A program made the translations under genes and the position numbers. Shown here in pieces: positions 27,261 through 35,947 of a stretch of DNA of 64,000 bases; position 1 is the stretch's first letter; each line of letters begins with the position of its first letter. The notes beneath the pieces were generated by a model, which did not search any database, was not told where the DNA came from, and was given only the letters and a program-made list of their open reading frames with translations. The stretch comes from Janthinobacterium tructae (GTDB lineage: Bacteria; Pseudomonadota; Gammaproteobacteria; Burkholderiales; Burkholderiaceae_D), in the NCBI RefSeq assembly GCF_006517255.1, contig NZ_CP041185.1, positions 3,286,001 through 3,350,000 on the forward strand, written 5' to 3'.

Positions 27261-28181
27261 ATGCATCCTGATACCGACAGACTGGCGCGCTGGCTGCTCG
27301 GCAGCCTGGAACTCGACACCGCCGTCCTGCATGTGGGCCAGTACTGTGGCCGCTGGCGCGCTTCCACGGCGGGCCGGGAACTGGGCAGCTTTCACCTGGT
27401 GCTCGATGGCCACTGCTATTTGCACCTCGATGGCGCGGCGCCGATAGCGCTCGGCCCGCGCGATGGCGTCTTCCTGCTGCGCGACTTGCCGCATTTCCTC
27501 AGCCCGCACAGCGATCCGTTGCAGGCGGCAAGCGCGCAAGCCATGCTGCCGCTGCAAACACCCACGCAGCAGCCGGCGACGGCACTGGCCTGCGGCTTCT
27601 TTCAATTTCGCGGCGCCCTCTCCGCACTGATCGTCGACTCCTTCCCGCCATATCTGCTGATACGCGGCGACGCGCCCGCCTTCAGCGCCGCCGCTGCGCT
27701 GTTCGACCTGATCCTGCTTGAAGCGGGCGGCGATCCGGAGCAGCCGTCGCCGCTCATCGCGCGCCTGGTCGAACTGCTGTTCTTTTACCTGATCCGCCAC
27801 GTGGCGCAGGGCGAGCAGGTGGCGGCGGGCCTGCTGTCGCTGCTGCACCAGCCCGCATTTTCGCCGCTGCTCGAACGCATGCTCGACGCCCCCGCCGACG
27901 ACTGGTCGATCGAGAACATGGCCAAGGCGGCGTGCATGTCGCGCGCCAGCTTCTGCAAGCATTTCGCCAGCGCCAGCGGCCATTCGCCGGCCCAATTCCT
28001 GCTCCTGCTGCGCATGAAGATCGCGGCACGCCGGCTGCACGACGGCGTCTCCGTCGAACGCGCGGCCGAACTGGTGGGTTACCGCTCGCACGCCGCCTTT
28101 ACACGCGCCTTCAAGCGGGTCACGGGCGAGCAACCGGGCGCCTACCGGCGCGACCAGAAATTGCGCCAGCTGGCCAGCTAA
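27261..28181 (+). CDS. AraC-family regulator with cupin-type N-terminus
   Basis: This 306-residue activator has an N-terminal Cupin_6/RmlC-like sensing domain (about 1-165, LGSFHLVLDGHCYLHLDG quoted in part) and a C-terminal AraC double helix-turn-helix (about 205-300, WSIENMAKAACMSRASFCKHF and RAAELVGYRSHAAFTRAFKR, each quoted in part). Cupin_6 AraC proteins usually control nearby dehydrogenase, peroxidase-like or transport genes. It lies just upstream of, and in the same direction as, the AhpD-flavoprotein-ABC operon, and is its likely regulator. The substrate is unknown. Confidence 0.83.
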   Translation: MHPDTDRLARWLLGSLELDTAVLHVGQYCGRWRASTAGRELGSFHLVLDGHCYLHLDGAAPIALGPRDGVFLLRDLPHFLSPHSDPLQAASAQAMLPLQTPTQQPATALACGFFQFRGALSALIVDSFPPYLLIRGDAPAFSAAAALFDLILLEAGGDPEQPSPLIARLVELLFFYLIRHVAQGEQVAAGLLSLLHQPAFSPLLERMLDAPADDWSIENMAKAACMSRASFCKHFASASGHSPAQFLLLLRMKIAARRLHDGVSVERAAELVGYRSHAAFTRAFKRVTGEQPGAYRRDQKLRQLAS

Positions 28182-28249
28182 GAGCCTGCCGGAATCAAGG
28201 ATCGCACAATCACAGACGAACGAGCACAAAAGGACGACGCTGACGTCTG

Positions 28250-28276
28250 TTGCGTGCGCGATATGGCCGATATAAT
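28250..28276 (+). promoter_or_regulatory. Candidate promoter of the AhpD/ABC operon
   Basis: A consensus -10 box TATAAT (28271-28276) lies 35 bp before the ATG of the AhpD-like gene, with TTGCGT (28250-28255) as a partial -35 at a short 15-bp spacing. The weak -35 fits a promoter that needs an activator such as the adjacent AraC protein. Confidence 0.4.
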
Positions 28277-28310
28277 GGCCGGGTGACTTACCAACTTAGC
28301 AAGGTACCCC

Positions 28311-28865
28311 ATGTCCCGTCTGACGCTGCACACTCTCGATACCGCCCCGGCCGATAGCCGCCCCTTCGTGGAAAAGGCCATCGCCAACAATGGCTTCCTG
28401 CCCAACCTGATCGGCGTGCTGGCCAATGCCCCGCTGGCACTGGAAACCTACCTGACCGTCTCCGGCATCAATGCGCGCGCCAGCCTGACGTTAATGGAAC
28501 GCGAAGTGGTGCAAATCACGGCCGCGCGCATCCACGGCTGCGATTTCTGCATCGCCGGCCATAGCGCCATCTCGCTGAAAAAAGCGGGCCAGACGCCCGA
28601 CATCGTGCGCGCCCTGCAGCATGGCCAGCCGACCGGCGATACGAAGCTGGACGCCGTCGCCGCCTTCGCCACGGCCGTCATCGCCACGCGCGGCGCCGTC
28701 AGCGACGCCGAATATCAAGCCTTCCTGGCCGCCGGCTACAACGAACAGCAGGCGCTGGAAGTCGTGCTGGGGATCAGCCTGGCCACCCTGTGCAATTTTT
28801 CCAACAGCCTGGCCGGCACGCCCGTCAATCCGCAATTGACACCCTACCTGCCTGGCGCCGTCTGA
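28311..28865 (+). CDS. Carboxymuconolactone decarboxylase / AhpD-like protein
   Basis: This 184-residue all-helical protein has the AhpD core motif with CX2C (CDFCIAGHSA, C77 and C80) followed by H84, the redox and peroxidase-type site of alkylhydroperoxidase-D proteins. The preceding MEREVVQITAARIHG is also typical. Such proteins reduce peroxides or other oxidants with a dihydrolipoyl-type partner. It opens the operon that continues with the flavoprotein (1 bp away) and an ABC transporter, so it could guard against peroxide from the flavoenzyme. That role is inferred. Confidence 0.87.
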   Translation: MSRLTLHTLDTAPADSRPFVEKAIANNGFLPNLIGVLANAPLALETYLTVSGINARASLTLMEREVVQITAARIHGCDFCIAGHSAISLKKAGQTPDIVRALQHGQPTGDTKLDAVAAFATAVIATRGAVSDAEYQAFLAAGYNEQQALEVVLGISLATLCNFSNSLAGTPVNPQLTPYLPGAV

Positions 28866-28866
28866 C

Positions 28867-29949
28867 ATGGGCCACCTCAATCACTGGCTGCACATGCATG
28901 CCGACGAGCTCGACCAATCGTCGACACTGGCTGAAACTGTACTTCCCGCGCTGGCCGGCGACCAGCTGCTGGCCATCGGCGTGCCGCAGGAGCACGGCGG
29001 CGCGGGCGGCGACGTGCGCGACGCCATCGACGCCATCGCCTACGTCGCCGAGCAATCGGTAACGGCGGCCTTTGTTTTCTGGGGCCAGCGCTGCTTCATC
29101 GAATTCCTGCTGCAAAGCGAGAACCGCGCGCTGGCCGAGCGCCGTTTGCCCGGCCTGCTGGCTGGCACACAGGCCGGTGCCAGCGGCCTGTCGAACGCCA
29201 TGAAATTCTTGTCCGGTATCGAGCAGCTGCAAATCACGGGCGTGCGCCAGGATGACGGCTTGCTGGTCGACGGCGGCCTGGCCTGGGTGACGAACTTGCG
29301 CAAGGCGGGCTTTGTCGCGGCCGCCGCCGTGGCGCCGAACGACGGCGCGCCACCCGCCATCGTCGCCTTCGACAGCGGCACGCCAGGCGTGCAGCGCAGC
29401 GACGACCTGGACCTGATCGCCCTGCGCGGCAGCAATACGGCCTCCGTCAAGCTGACGCAGGTGCACATCCCCGCTGCGGACATCATCAGCGACAATGCGC
29501 CAGCCTGGCTGCCGCAGGTACGCCCCTCGTTCCTCGGCATGCAGTGCGGCCTGTCGATCGGCCTGGCGCGCGCCAGCCTGGCAAAGGCGGCGCAGATCTC
29601 GGCCGGCTCGCGCAACGCGCTCACGCCGCGCATCGAAGCGCTGCAAGTCACCCTGGAGGCGGCTGTTGCCACCTTGCTGGCCGGCGTGCACGATGGCCGC
29701 TTCAAGACGCAGGCGCCGGCCATGTTCCGCCTGCGCATACAGCTGGCCGATGTGCTGCAGCAGGCGCTGATGCTGGAACTGCAGGCGATGGGCGGGCGCG
29801 CCTACCTGAACGCGGAGCAGCAGGGCTTTGCCCGCCGCTGGCGCGAATCGTCGTTCATCCCCATCGTCACCCCCAGCCTGACGCAATTGCAGGCAGCCTT
29901 GCAGCTGTTCGACAGCCAGCAGGCGGCCAAGGCGGGAGCGTCGGCATGA
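28867..29949 (+). CDS. Acyl-CoA dehydrogenase-like flavoprotein
   Basis: This 360-residue protein has the three-part acyl-CoA dehydrogenase layout. An N-terminal helical domain includes AIGVPQEHGGAGGDV. A beta middle domain holds GGLAWVTNLRKAGF and VKLTQVHIPAADI, and a C-terminal helical bundle (GLARASLAKAAQ) closes it. It is shorter than most acyl-CoA dehydrogenases, and I cannot pick out the catalytic glutamate. Relatives beside SsuABC-type transporters include flavin-dependent monooxygenases of the SfnC/DszC branch, used to strip sulfur from organosulfur compounds. Function here is therefore uncertain. It overlaps the ATPase gene by four bases (ATGA). Confidence 0.75.
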   Translation: MGHLNHWLHMHADELDQSSTLAETVLPALAGDQLLAIGVPQEHGGAGGDVRDAIDAIAYVAEQSVTAAFVFWGQRCFIEFLLQSENRALAERRLPGLLAGTQAGASGLSNAMKFLSGIEQLQITGVRQDDGLLVDGGLAWVTNLRKAGFVAAAAVAPNDGAPPAIVAFDSGTPGVQRSDDLDLIALRGSNTASVKLTQVHIPAADIISDNAPAWLPQVRPSFLGMQCGLSIGLARASLAKAAQISAGSRNALTPRIEALQVTLEAAVATLLAGVHDGRFKTQAPAMFRLRIQLADVLQQALMLELQAMGGRAYLNAEQQGFARRWRESSFIPIVTPSLTQLQAALQLFDSQQAAKAGASA

Positions 29950-30740
29950 TCGTTGCTGATTGGGCCTTGCAGGCACAGGACCTGAGCTACGCCTATCCGG
30001 GCACGGCACCCGTGTTCCAGCATGTCTCGCTGGGGGTGCGCAAGCGCGAAATCGTCTGCCTGCTGGGCGGCAGCGGCTGCGGCAAATCGAGCCTGCTGCG
30101 CGTGCTGGCCGGCTTGCAGCCGCCATCCACGGGAGCAATTCAATTCCTCGACGCCCCCATGCGCGAACCGGACCCGCGCAGCGCCCTCGTCTTTCAGCAG
30201 GCCAGCCTTTTGCCCTGGCTGAACGTCACGGGCAATGCCGGCTTCGGCCTGGACTTCAAGCACCAGCCGCAACTCACGCGCGAAGCGCACCAGGCGCGCG
30301 TGGCGCAAGCCATCGAAGCGGTGGGCTTGAAGGGCCGCGAAAAGCTGTATCCATCCGCGCTGTCGGGCGGCATGGCACAGCGCGTGGCGCTGGCCCGTGC
30401 GCTGGCGCGCGAACCGGAACTGCTGTTCGCCGATGAGCCGTTTTCCGCGCTCGACGCCATCACGCGCGCCGAGATGCAGTCACTGCTGGTCGACGTGGTG
30501 CACCGCTGGCATACGGCCGTGCTGCTCGTCACGCACGATATCGATGAAGCGATCCTGGTGGCCGACCGCATCTTGCTGATGGGCGGCAAGCCCGGCAACA
30601 TCGTGCGCGAATGGCCCGTTGCCATCGCCCAGCCGCGCATCGGCCACAGCGCCGAGGTGATCGCCCTCAAGATGGACATCCTCGACGCCCTGCAGGCGCT
30701 GCAAAAGCAGGATCAAACGCCCGCCTTCGCCCCCAATTAA
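29946..30740 (+). CDS. ABC transporter ATP-binding protein (SsuB/TauB/NrtD type)
   Basis: This 264-residue cytoplasmic ATPase energises the permease two genes downstream. Walker A is GGSGCGKSS (about 41-49), the Q-loop VFQQASLLPWL, the signature LSGGMAQRVALARAL, Walker B LLFADEPFSALD and the H-loop THDIDEA. The Q-loop with LLPW and the SGGMxQR signature are typical of nitrate/sulfonate/taurine importers. The ATG at 29946 overlaps the flavoprotein stop. The substrate cannot be told from the ATPase. Confidence 0.9.
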   Translation: MIVADWALQAQDLSYAYPGTAPVFQHVSLGVRKREIVCLLGGSGCGKSSLLRVLAGLQPPSTGAIQFLDAPMREPDPRSALVFQQASLLPWLNVTGNAGFGLDFKHQPQLTREAHQARVAQAIEAVGLKGREKLYPSALSGGMAQRVALARALAREPELLFADEPFSALDAITRAEMQSLLVDVVHRWHTAVLLVTHDIDEAILVADRILLMGGKPGNIVREWPVAIAQPRIGHSAEVIALKMDILDALQALQKQDQTPAFAPN

Positions 30741-30757
30741 TCGACCGGAACTTTCCC

Positions 30758-32002
30758 ATGACATTCGAAGATCAAAACAAACCCCTGCATATCTGCGCCT
30801 CGTCCGATTGCGACTGCGGCCTGACGCGGCGCGACTTCCTGCGCATGTCGGCCCTGGCCACCGCCAGCGTCGCCTCGCCGCTGCTGTTCGCCGGTGACGC
30901 CTTGGCCCAGCAAGGTCCGAAAGGCGACGACCAGCCCGTGAAAATCGGCTACCTGCCGATCACCGACGCCACCCCGCTGCTCGTCGCCCACGCCCGCAAG
31001 CTGTTTGAAGCGGAAGGCTTGCAGGCGGAAACGCCGCGCCTGTTCCGCAGCTGGGCGCAGATCATCGAAGCCTTCGTCGCCGGCCAGGTCAACGTCATCC
31101 ACCTGCTGTCGCCGGCCACGCTGTGGGTGCGCTACGGCGCCAAGTTCCCGGCCAAGGTCGTCGCCTGGAACCACGTCAACGGCTCCGCGCTGACGGTGGC
31201 CAACGAGATCAACAAGGTCTCCGATCTGGGCGGGCGCACGGTCGCCATCCCCTTCTGGTACTCGATCCACAACATCCTGCTGCAGCAAATCCTGTCCTCG
31301 AATGGCCTGACCCCGGTCACGCGCGCGCGCAACGCCACCATCAAATCGAATGAAGTCAACCTGATCGTGCTGGCGCCGGCTGAAATGGTCTCGGCCCTGG
31401 CCAGCAAGTCGATTGCCGGCTACATCGTGGCCGAGCCGTTCAATGCGGCGGCGGAAAACGCCGGCATCGGCAAGATCCTGCGCTTCTCGGGCGACGTGTG
31501 GAAAAACCATGCCTGCTGCGTCACCTTCCTGTCCGAGCGCGACATCAACACGCGTCCCGAATGGGCGCAGAAGGTGACCAACGCCATCGTCAAGGCGCAG
31601 CTGTGGACGCGCTCGAACCAGGTCGACACGGCCAAGCTGCTGTCGAACGTGGGCGAGCACCGCTACACGCCGCATCCGCTGCAGGTGCTGACCAAGGTGC
31701 TGGCCACCACCGATTACGCGAGCTACGAAAAGCAGGGCCTGATCGTGCACAAGAACTGGCAGCAGCGCCGCATCGACTTCCAGCCGTATCCGTTCGCCTC
31801 GTACACGGAAGAACTGGTGCGCGCGATCGGCCGCACCAAGGTCGAAGGCGATACGCGCTTCCTGGCCAATCTCGATCCAAAATTCGCCGCGCGCGACCTG
31901 GTCGATGACCGCTTCGTGCGCAAGGCCATCACGGCAGTCGGTGGCCCGGCCGCCTTCGGCTTGCCGGCCAACCTGCTGCGCAGCGAAACCGTGGCGGTCT
32001 GA
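30758..32002 (+). CDS. ABC transporter substrate-binding protein with Tat signal (NrtA/SsuA type)
   Basis: This 414-residue periplasmic binding protein has a twin-arginine signal peptide (TRRDFLRM at about 23-30, hydrophobic stretch, probable cleavage after ALA at residue 50). A type II periplasmic-binding fold follows (VKIGYLPITDATPLLVAHARKLFEAEGL, quoted in part; WAQIIEAFVAGQVNVIHLL; VAEPFNAAAE). Tat export implies folding, perhaps with a cofactor, before export. The n-region is unusual: ICASSDCDCG carries three cysteines (13, 18, 20). A CmpA/NrtA-like or aliphatic-sulfonate ligand is possible, but the substrate is unknown. Confidence 0.87.
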   Translation: MTFEDQNKPLHICASSDCDCGLTRRDFLRMSALATASVASPLLFAGDALAQQGPKGDDQPVKIGYLPITDATPLLVAHARKLFEAEGLQAETPRLFRSWAQIIEAFVAGQVNVIHLLSPATLWVRYGAKFPAKVVAWNHVNGSALTVANEINKVSDLGGRTVAIPFWYSIHNILLQQILSSNGLTPVTRARNATIKSNEVNLIVLAPAEMVSALASKSIAGYIVAEPFNAAAENAGIGKILRFSGDVWKNHACCVTFLSERDINTRPEWAQKVTNAIVKAQLWTRSNQVDTAKLLSNVGEHRYTPHPLQVLTKVLATTDYASYEKQGLIVHKNWQQRRIDFQPYPFASYTEELVRAIGRTKVEGDTRFLANLDPKFAARDLVDDRFVRKAITAVGGPAAFGLPANLLRSETVAV

Positions 32003-32004
32003 CG

Positions 32005-32769
32005 ATGGCAAGCAAGTTGTTGACGAAGTTCGGCCTGCCCCTGGTGGGGCTGGCCTGTGCCTTGCTGTTGTGGTCCGTGGGTGTGACGGCGCTAGAGAAA
32101 TCCACGCCGATCGCCACCGCCTTCGCGCCCTTGCCCACGGCGCTGGCGTTCCGGGAAATGCTGGGCGGTGCGGATATCTGGCTGCACGTGGTACTGAGCC
32201 TGCAAAGGGTGGCTGTCGGCCTGGGGCTGGCGATCATCATCGGCGTGCCGCTGGGCGTGCTGGTGGCCATGTCGAAAAGTTTTTCCGGCGCGGCCATGCC
32301 GCTGTTCCAGCTGCTGCGCATGATTTCGCCGCTGTCGTGGATGCCGATTGCCGTGATGGTGCTGGGCGTCGGTGACGCGCCCGTGTACTTCCTGCTGGCG
32401 TTTGCGGCCGTCTGGCCGATTTTGCTCAATACGGCGGCCGGCGTGGCGCGCCTCGATCCGAACTGGCTGCTGCTGGCGCGCAGCCTGTCGGCCACGCGCA
32501 GCGAGATCGTCTTCAAGGTGATTTTGCCGGGCATCACGGCCGATATTCTGACGGGCGTGCGCCTGGCCATCGGCATCATCTGGATCGTGCTGGTGCCGGC
32601 GGAAATGCTGGGCGTGTCGGCCGGCCTCGGCTACTTCATCCTCGACACGCGCGACCGCCTCGCGTATTCGGAGCTGATGGCCGCCATCGTGCTGATCGGG
32701 ATTTTAGGGTTTATGCTCGACTACCTGGCCCGCGCCGCCCACGCGCGCTGGCTGCACGTCAAGAATTAA
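32005..32769 (+). CDS. ABC transporter permease (SsuC/TauC type)
   Basis: This 254-residue inner-membrane permease has about six helices and the BPD_transp_1 domain. The EAA-type loop is seen as ARSLSATRSEIVFKVILPG, with a PAEMLGVSAGLGYFI segment characteristic of nitrate/sulfonate/taurine permeases. It follows the binding protein after 2 bp and completes the three-part importer. Its 3' end overlaps the convergent acyltransferase gene by 11 bp, so the two transcripts run into each other. Confidence 0.9.
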   Translation: MASKLLTKFGLPLVGLACALLLWSVGVTALEKSTPIATAFAPLPTALAFREMLGGADIWLHVVLSLQRVAVGLGLAIIIGVPLGVLVAMSKSFSGAAMPLFQLLRMISPLSWMPIAVMVLGVGDAPVYFLLAFAAVWPILLNTAAGVARLDPNWLLLARSLSATRSEIVFKVILPGITADILTGVRLAIGIIWIVLVPAEMLGVSAGLGYFILDTRDRLAYSELMAAIVLIGILGFMLDYLARAAHARWLHVKN

Positions 32770-33508
32770 GCTGTTCCAGCGGCAGCGCAGCGGCCACCGC
32801 CGCCTGCGTTGCCGCCGCCAGCTCACGCCGGTGCGCGTCGGCCGTAGCAACGGAAGCCAGACAGGTCAGGCGCGCCGTAATCGGTGGGCCACTCAGAATC
32901 GCCACCATGCTTTGCGCAAAGCTCATCTCGCCGATGAAATCGACGGCGTGATGCAAGTCCCCCTTGTCATCCACATACACGAGCGCGAACGGCTGCACCG
33001 GCACTCGCGCATCGATGGCCGCCTCGAACAGGTTCGCGTGAAACGGCAGGATCTGTCCTTGCGCGGCGGTGGTGCCTTCGGGGAAAAACGCAATGCGCTC
33101 GCCCGCCGTCAATTTATCCACCAGGCCCTGGAAAATCAGGCGCAGGTCACGCTTGCTGCCGCGCGAAATGAAGATGGTGCCGGCGCGCCCCGCCAGCCAG
33201 CCGAGGATAGGCCAGGCGCGGATTTCCGCCTTGGCGACGAAACGGCAGGGATGGACGGCATTGATGACGAAGATGTCGAGCCACGAAACGTGGTTCGCCA
33301 CCACCATCGCATGGTCGAGTGCCGGCACGCCGTCGGCCGGCAGCGCCACGTGCACGCCGCAGATGTCGAGCAGCTGCGTCGACCAGCGGCGGATGCGCCG
33401 GTTGCGCCCCTCCAGGTCCAGCCAGGGGAACAGCACGGCGCTCTTGGCCATGCCGCAGCCCAGGTGAATGGCGATGCGCGCGAGGCGGTAGGTAAGCAGA
33501 AGTTTCAA
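32759..33508 (-). CDS. Lysophospholipid acyltransferase family protein
   Basis: This 249-residue PlsC-superfamily acyltransferase has the catalytic NHVSWLD (HX4D) motif, GTIFISRGSKRD, the FPEGTT motif and VQPFALVY. The N-terminal 30 residues may insert into the membrane. It could be a second lysophosphatidate acyltransferase or act on ornithine lipids or LPS precursors. I take a TTG start at 33508, though the ribosome-binding site is poor. It lies downstream of pyrC', separated from it by two palindromic repeats, and its own 3' end overlaps the ABC permease. Confidence 0.85.
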   Translation of the reverse strand: MKLLLTYRLARIAIHLGCGMAKSAVLFPWLDLEGRNRRIRRWSTQLLDICGVHVALPADGVPALDHAMVVANHVSWLDIFVINAVHPCRFVAKAEIRAWPILGWLAGRAGTIFISRGSKRDLRLIFQGLVDKLTAGERIAFFPEGTTAAQGQILPFHANLFEAAIDARVPVQPFALVYVDDKGDLHHAVDFIGEMSFAQSMVAILSGPPITARLTCLASVATADAHRRELAAATQAAVAAALPLEQLNS

Positions 33509-33544
33509 ATGACACCAAGGTTGGAAGCAAATCCATACAGCCGC

Positions 33545-33588
33545 GTAGGTCGGCTTAGCTGCGCCGGTGAGGCGCTGCGTAAGCCGAC
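33545..33588. repeat. Palindromic repeat copy C
   Basis: GTAGGTCGGCTTA begins at 33545, with arms GTCGGCTTA (33549-33557) and TAAGCCGAC (33580-33588) enclosing a longer 22-base centre. It is a diverged, GC-shifted copy. Copy D lies 19 bp away in the opposite orientation. Confidence 0.78.
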
Positions 33589-33606
33589 AGGAGCCGCCAT
33601 GGACTT

Positions 33607-33638
33607 GTCGGATTACGCGTACCGCTAATCCGACCTAC
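33607..33638. repeat. Palindromic repeat copy D
   Basis: Arms GTCGGATTA (33607-33615) and TAATCCGAC (33626-33634) are followed by CTAC to 33638. With copy C it forms a head-to-head pair between pyrC' and the acyltransferase gene, where paired copies could fold into a larger cruciform or transcript 3' structure. Confidence 0.8.
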
Positions 33639-33655
33639 GGCTCCGATACAAATAA

Positions 33656-34957
33656 TTAGCGCTGAAACGCCACCTGTCCGGCCACGATGGTCGCCTTGAC
33701 GATGCCGCTCAGCTCATAGCCGAGGAAAGGCGTGTGCTTGCCCTGGCTGGCCAGCGACGCCGACGACACGGTCCAGCGCGCGGCGGGATCGAAGACACAG
33801 ATGTCGGCCGCTTCGCCCACGGCCAGGCTGCCGGCCGGAATACCGGCGACCCTGGCCGCATCCGACGTGACCTTGGCCACCGCGCGCGCCAGTGGACGCG
33901 CGCCCGCTTGCGGCTGCGCCAGCGCATAGTCGTCAGCCCATTTCAGGGCCAGCGACAGCAGCAGTTCCAGGCCCGTGGCGCCGGGCGAGGCTTCGCCGAA
34001 AGGCAGCAGTTTTTCATCGTCGTCGACGGGTGTGTGATCCGAGCACATGGCGTCGACCGTGCCGTCGAGCAGGCCGGCGCGGATCGCATCGCGGTCGCGC
34101 TGGCTGCGGAATGGCGGTGTGACGCGCGCGTTCGAATCGAAAAAGCCGATATCGGCATCCGTCAGGTGCACGTGGTGCACGCCCACGTCGCAGGTGACGG
34201 GCAAGCCTTCTGCCTTGGCCGCGCGGATCAGCTCCAGGCCCGCCGCCGACGAGATGCGGCACAGGTGCACGCGCGCGCGGCTGGCGCGCATCAATTCAAA
34301 GATCGTGTGCAGGGCGATGGTTTCGGACATCACGGGTACGCCCGACAGGCCCAGGCGCGAGGCCAGCGGGCCGCTGTGGGCGATGCCGCCGCGGCCGATA
34401 TGCGGATCCTGCGGGCGCAGCCAGACGGTGTAGCCGAAGGTGTTCGCGTACTGCATCGCGCGCAGCAGCACGGTGGTGTCTTCGATCGGTTCCTCCGCCT
34501 GTGCGAAGCCGATGCAGCCCGCTTCCGTCAGTTCCGCCATTTCCGTCAGCGACTTGCCTTTCAAGCCCATGGTCAGCGCGCCCAGCGGGTGCACGTGGGC
34601 CTTGTTCTGCGTCTTGGCGCGGTATTTCAGCATCTCCACCAGGCCCGGCTCATCTAACACCGGGTCGGTGTCGGGCGGGCACACCAGGCTCGTGACGCCG
34701 CCTTGCAGGGCCGCCTGCAGTTCCGACTCCAGCGTCGCCTTGTATTCGTAGCCCGGCTCGCGCAGGCGCGCGGACAGGTCGACCAGGCCGGGGGCCACCA
34801 CCAGGCCGGCCGCATCAAAGGTGGTATCGGCCTTGAAACCGGCCGGGGCGCTGCCCACGGCCAGCACTTTGCCATCGGCGATAAACAGGTCTTGCAAGCC
34901 ATCGATGCCGTTGGCAGGGTCGATCAGGTGGCCGTTCTTGATATGTAGTGTCGTCAT
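33656..34957 (-). CDS. pyrC': Non-catalytic dihydroorotase-like subunit (PyrC', PyrX type)
   Basis: This 433-residue amidohydrolase-fold protein has an overall dihydroorotase layout, but the metal-binding DxHxH that should precede REPG reads D60-L-S-A-R (LVDLSARLREPG). The SDHAPH-type motif reads CSDHTPVD. Both losses of histidine match the inactive PyrC' (PyrX) of pseudomonads, which has no activity but is required to assemble the aspartate transcarbamoylase dodecamer with PyrB. It lies 24 bp after pyrB, as in those species, so a structural role is likely. A real PyrC must be encoded elsewhere. Confidence 0.9.
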   Translation of the reverse strand: MTTLHIKNGHLIDPANGIDGLQDLFIADGKVLAVGSAPAGFKADTTFDAAGLVVAPGLVDLSARLREPGYEYKATLESELQAALQGGVTSLVCPPDTDPVLDEPGLVEMLKYRAKTQNKAHVHPLGALTMGLKGKSLTEMAELTEAGCIGFAQAEEPIEDTTVLLRAMQYANTFGYTVWLRPQDPHIGRGGIAHSGPLASRLGLSGVPVMSETIALHTIFELMRASRARVHLCRISSAAGLELIRAAKAEGLPVTCDVGVHHVHLTDADIGFFDSNARVTPPFRSQRDRDAIRAGLLDGTVDAMCSDHTPVDDDEKLLPFGEASPGATGLELLLSLALKWADDYALAQPQAGARPLARAVAKVTSDAARVAGIPAGSLAVGEAADICVFDPAARWTVSSASLASQGKHTPFLGYELSGIVKATIVAGQVAFQR

Positions 34958-34981
34958 GCTCGCTTACTCGTCCTTGGGCTA

Positions 34982-35947
34982 TCAGCCCTGATTACCAGCC
35001 AAAATACTCATCACCGCCATGCGCACGGCGATACCGAACGTCACCTGCGGCAGGATCACCGCCTGCGGACCGTCGGCCACGGCCGAATCGATTTCCACGC
35101 CGCGGTTCATCGGACCCGGATGCATGACGATGGCGTCCGGTTTCGCCAGCGCCAGGCGCTCGGGCGTCAGGCCATAGCTCTTGAAATACTCCTGCGCCGA
35201 GGGCAGCAACGCGCCGCTCATGCGTTCATTCTGCAGGCGCAGCATGATGATCACGTCCACGCCCTTGAGGCCTTCATCCATGTTGGTGAAGGTGCGCACG
35301 CCCATTTGCTCCAGGCCGCCCGGCAGCAACGTGTGCGGGCCGATGGCGCGCACTTCCGGCACGCCCAGGGTGGTCAGCGCGTGGATGTCGGAACGCGCCA
35401 CGCGGCTGTGCAGGATGTCGCCCACGATGGCCACCGTCAGGTTGGTGAAATCCTTCTTGTAGTGGCGGATCGTGTACATGTCGAGCAAGCCCTGGGTCGG
35501 GTGCGCGTGGCGTCCGTCGCCCGCGTTGACGACGTGTACGTGCGGCTGCTTGGTGTCGATCAGGTGCTTGGCGATCAGGTAGGGCGCGCCCGACTGCGCG
35601 TGGCGCACGACGAACATGTCGGCATGCATGGCCGACAGGTTGTCGATGGTGTCGAGCAGGGACTCGCCCTTGCTGGCCGACGAGGCCTGGATATTGAGGT
35701 TGATGACATCGGCCGACAGGCGCTTCGAGGCGATCTCGAAGGTGGTGCGGGTGCGCGTGGAGTTTTCAAAGAACAGATTGAAAACGCTCTTGCCGCGCAT
35801 CAGCGGCACCTTTTTCACATCGCGGTCGGAAATGCCGACGAACGAGGAAGCGGTATCGAGGATGTGGTTGACGATAGACTTCGGCAGGCCTTCAATCGTC
35901 AGCAGATGTTGCAGTTCGCCGTGTTTATTCAGTTGCGGATTAAGCAT
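34982..35947 (-). CDS. pyrB: Aspartate carbamoyltransferase catalytic subunit
   Basis: PyrB condenses carbamoyl phosphate with aspartate, the committed step of pyrimidine synthesis. The 321-residue protein has the carbamoyl-phosphate motif [11 protein letters not shown] (STRTR at about 63-67), [22 protein letters not shown], the HPTQ loop (DGRHAHPTQ) and the aspartate-binding LRLQNERM segment. Its first 8 bases overlap pyrR. No PyrI regulatory subunit is present; assembly is presumably with PyrC'. Confidence 0.96.
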   Translation of the reverse strand: MLNPQLNKHGELQHLLTIEGLPKSIVNHILDTASSFVGISDRDVKKVPLMRGKSVFNLFFENSTRTRTTFEIASKRLSADVINLNIQASSASKGESLLDTIDNLSAMHADMFVVRHAQSGAPYLIAKHLIDTKQPHVHVVNAGDGRHAHPTQGLLDMYTIRHYKKDFTNLTVAIVGDILHSRVARSDIHALTTLGVPEVRAIGPHTLLPGGLEQMGVRTFTNMDEGLKGVDVIIMLRLQNERMSGALLPSAQEYFKSYGLTPERLALAKPDAIVMHPGPMNRGVEIDSAVADGPQAVILPQVTFGIAVRMAVMSILAGNQG

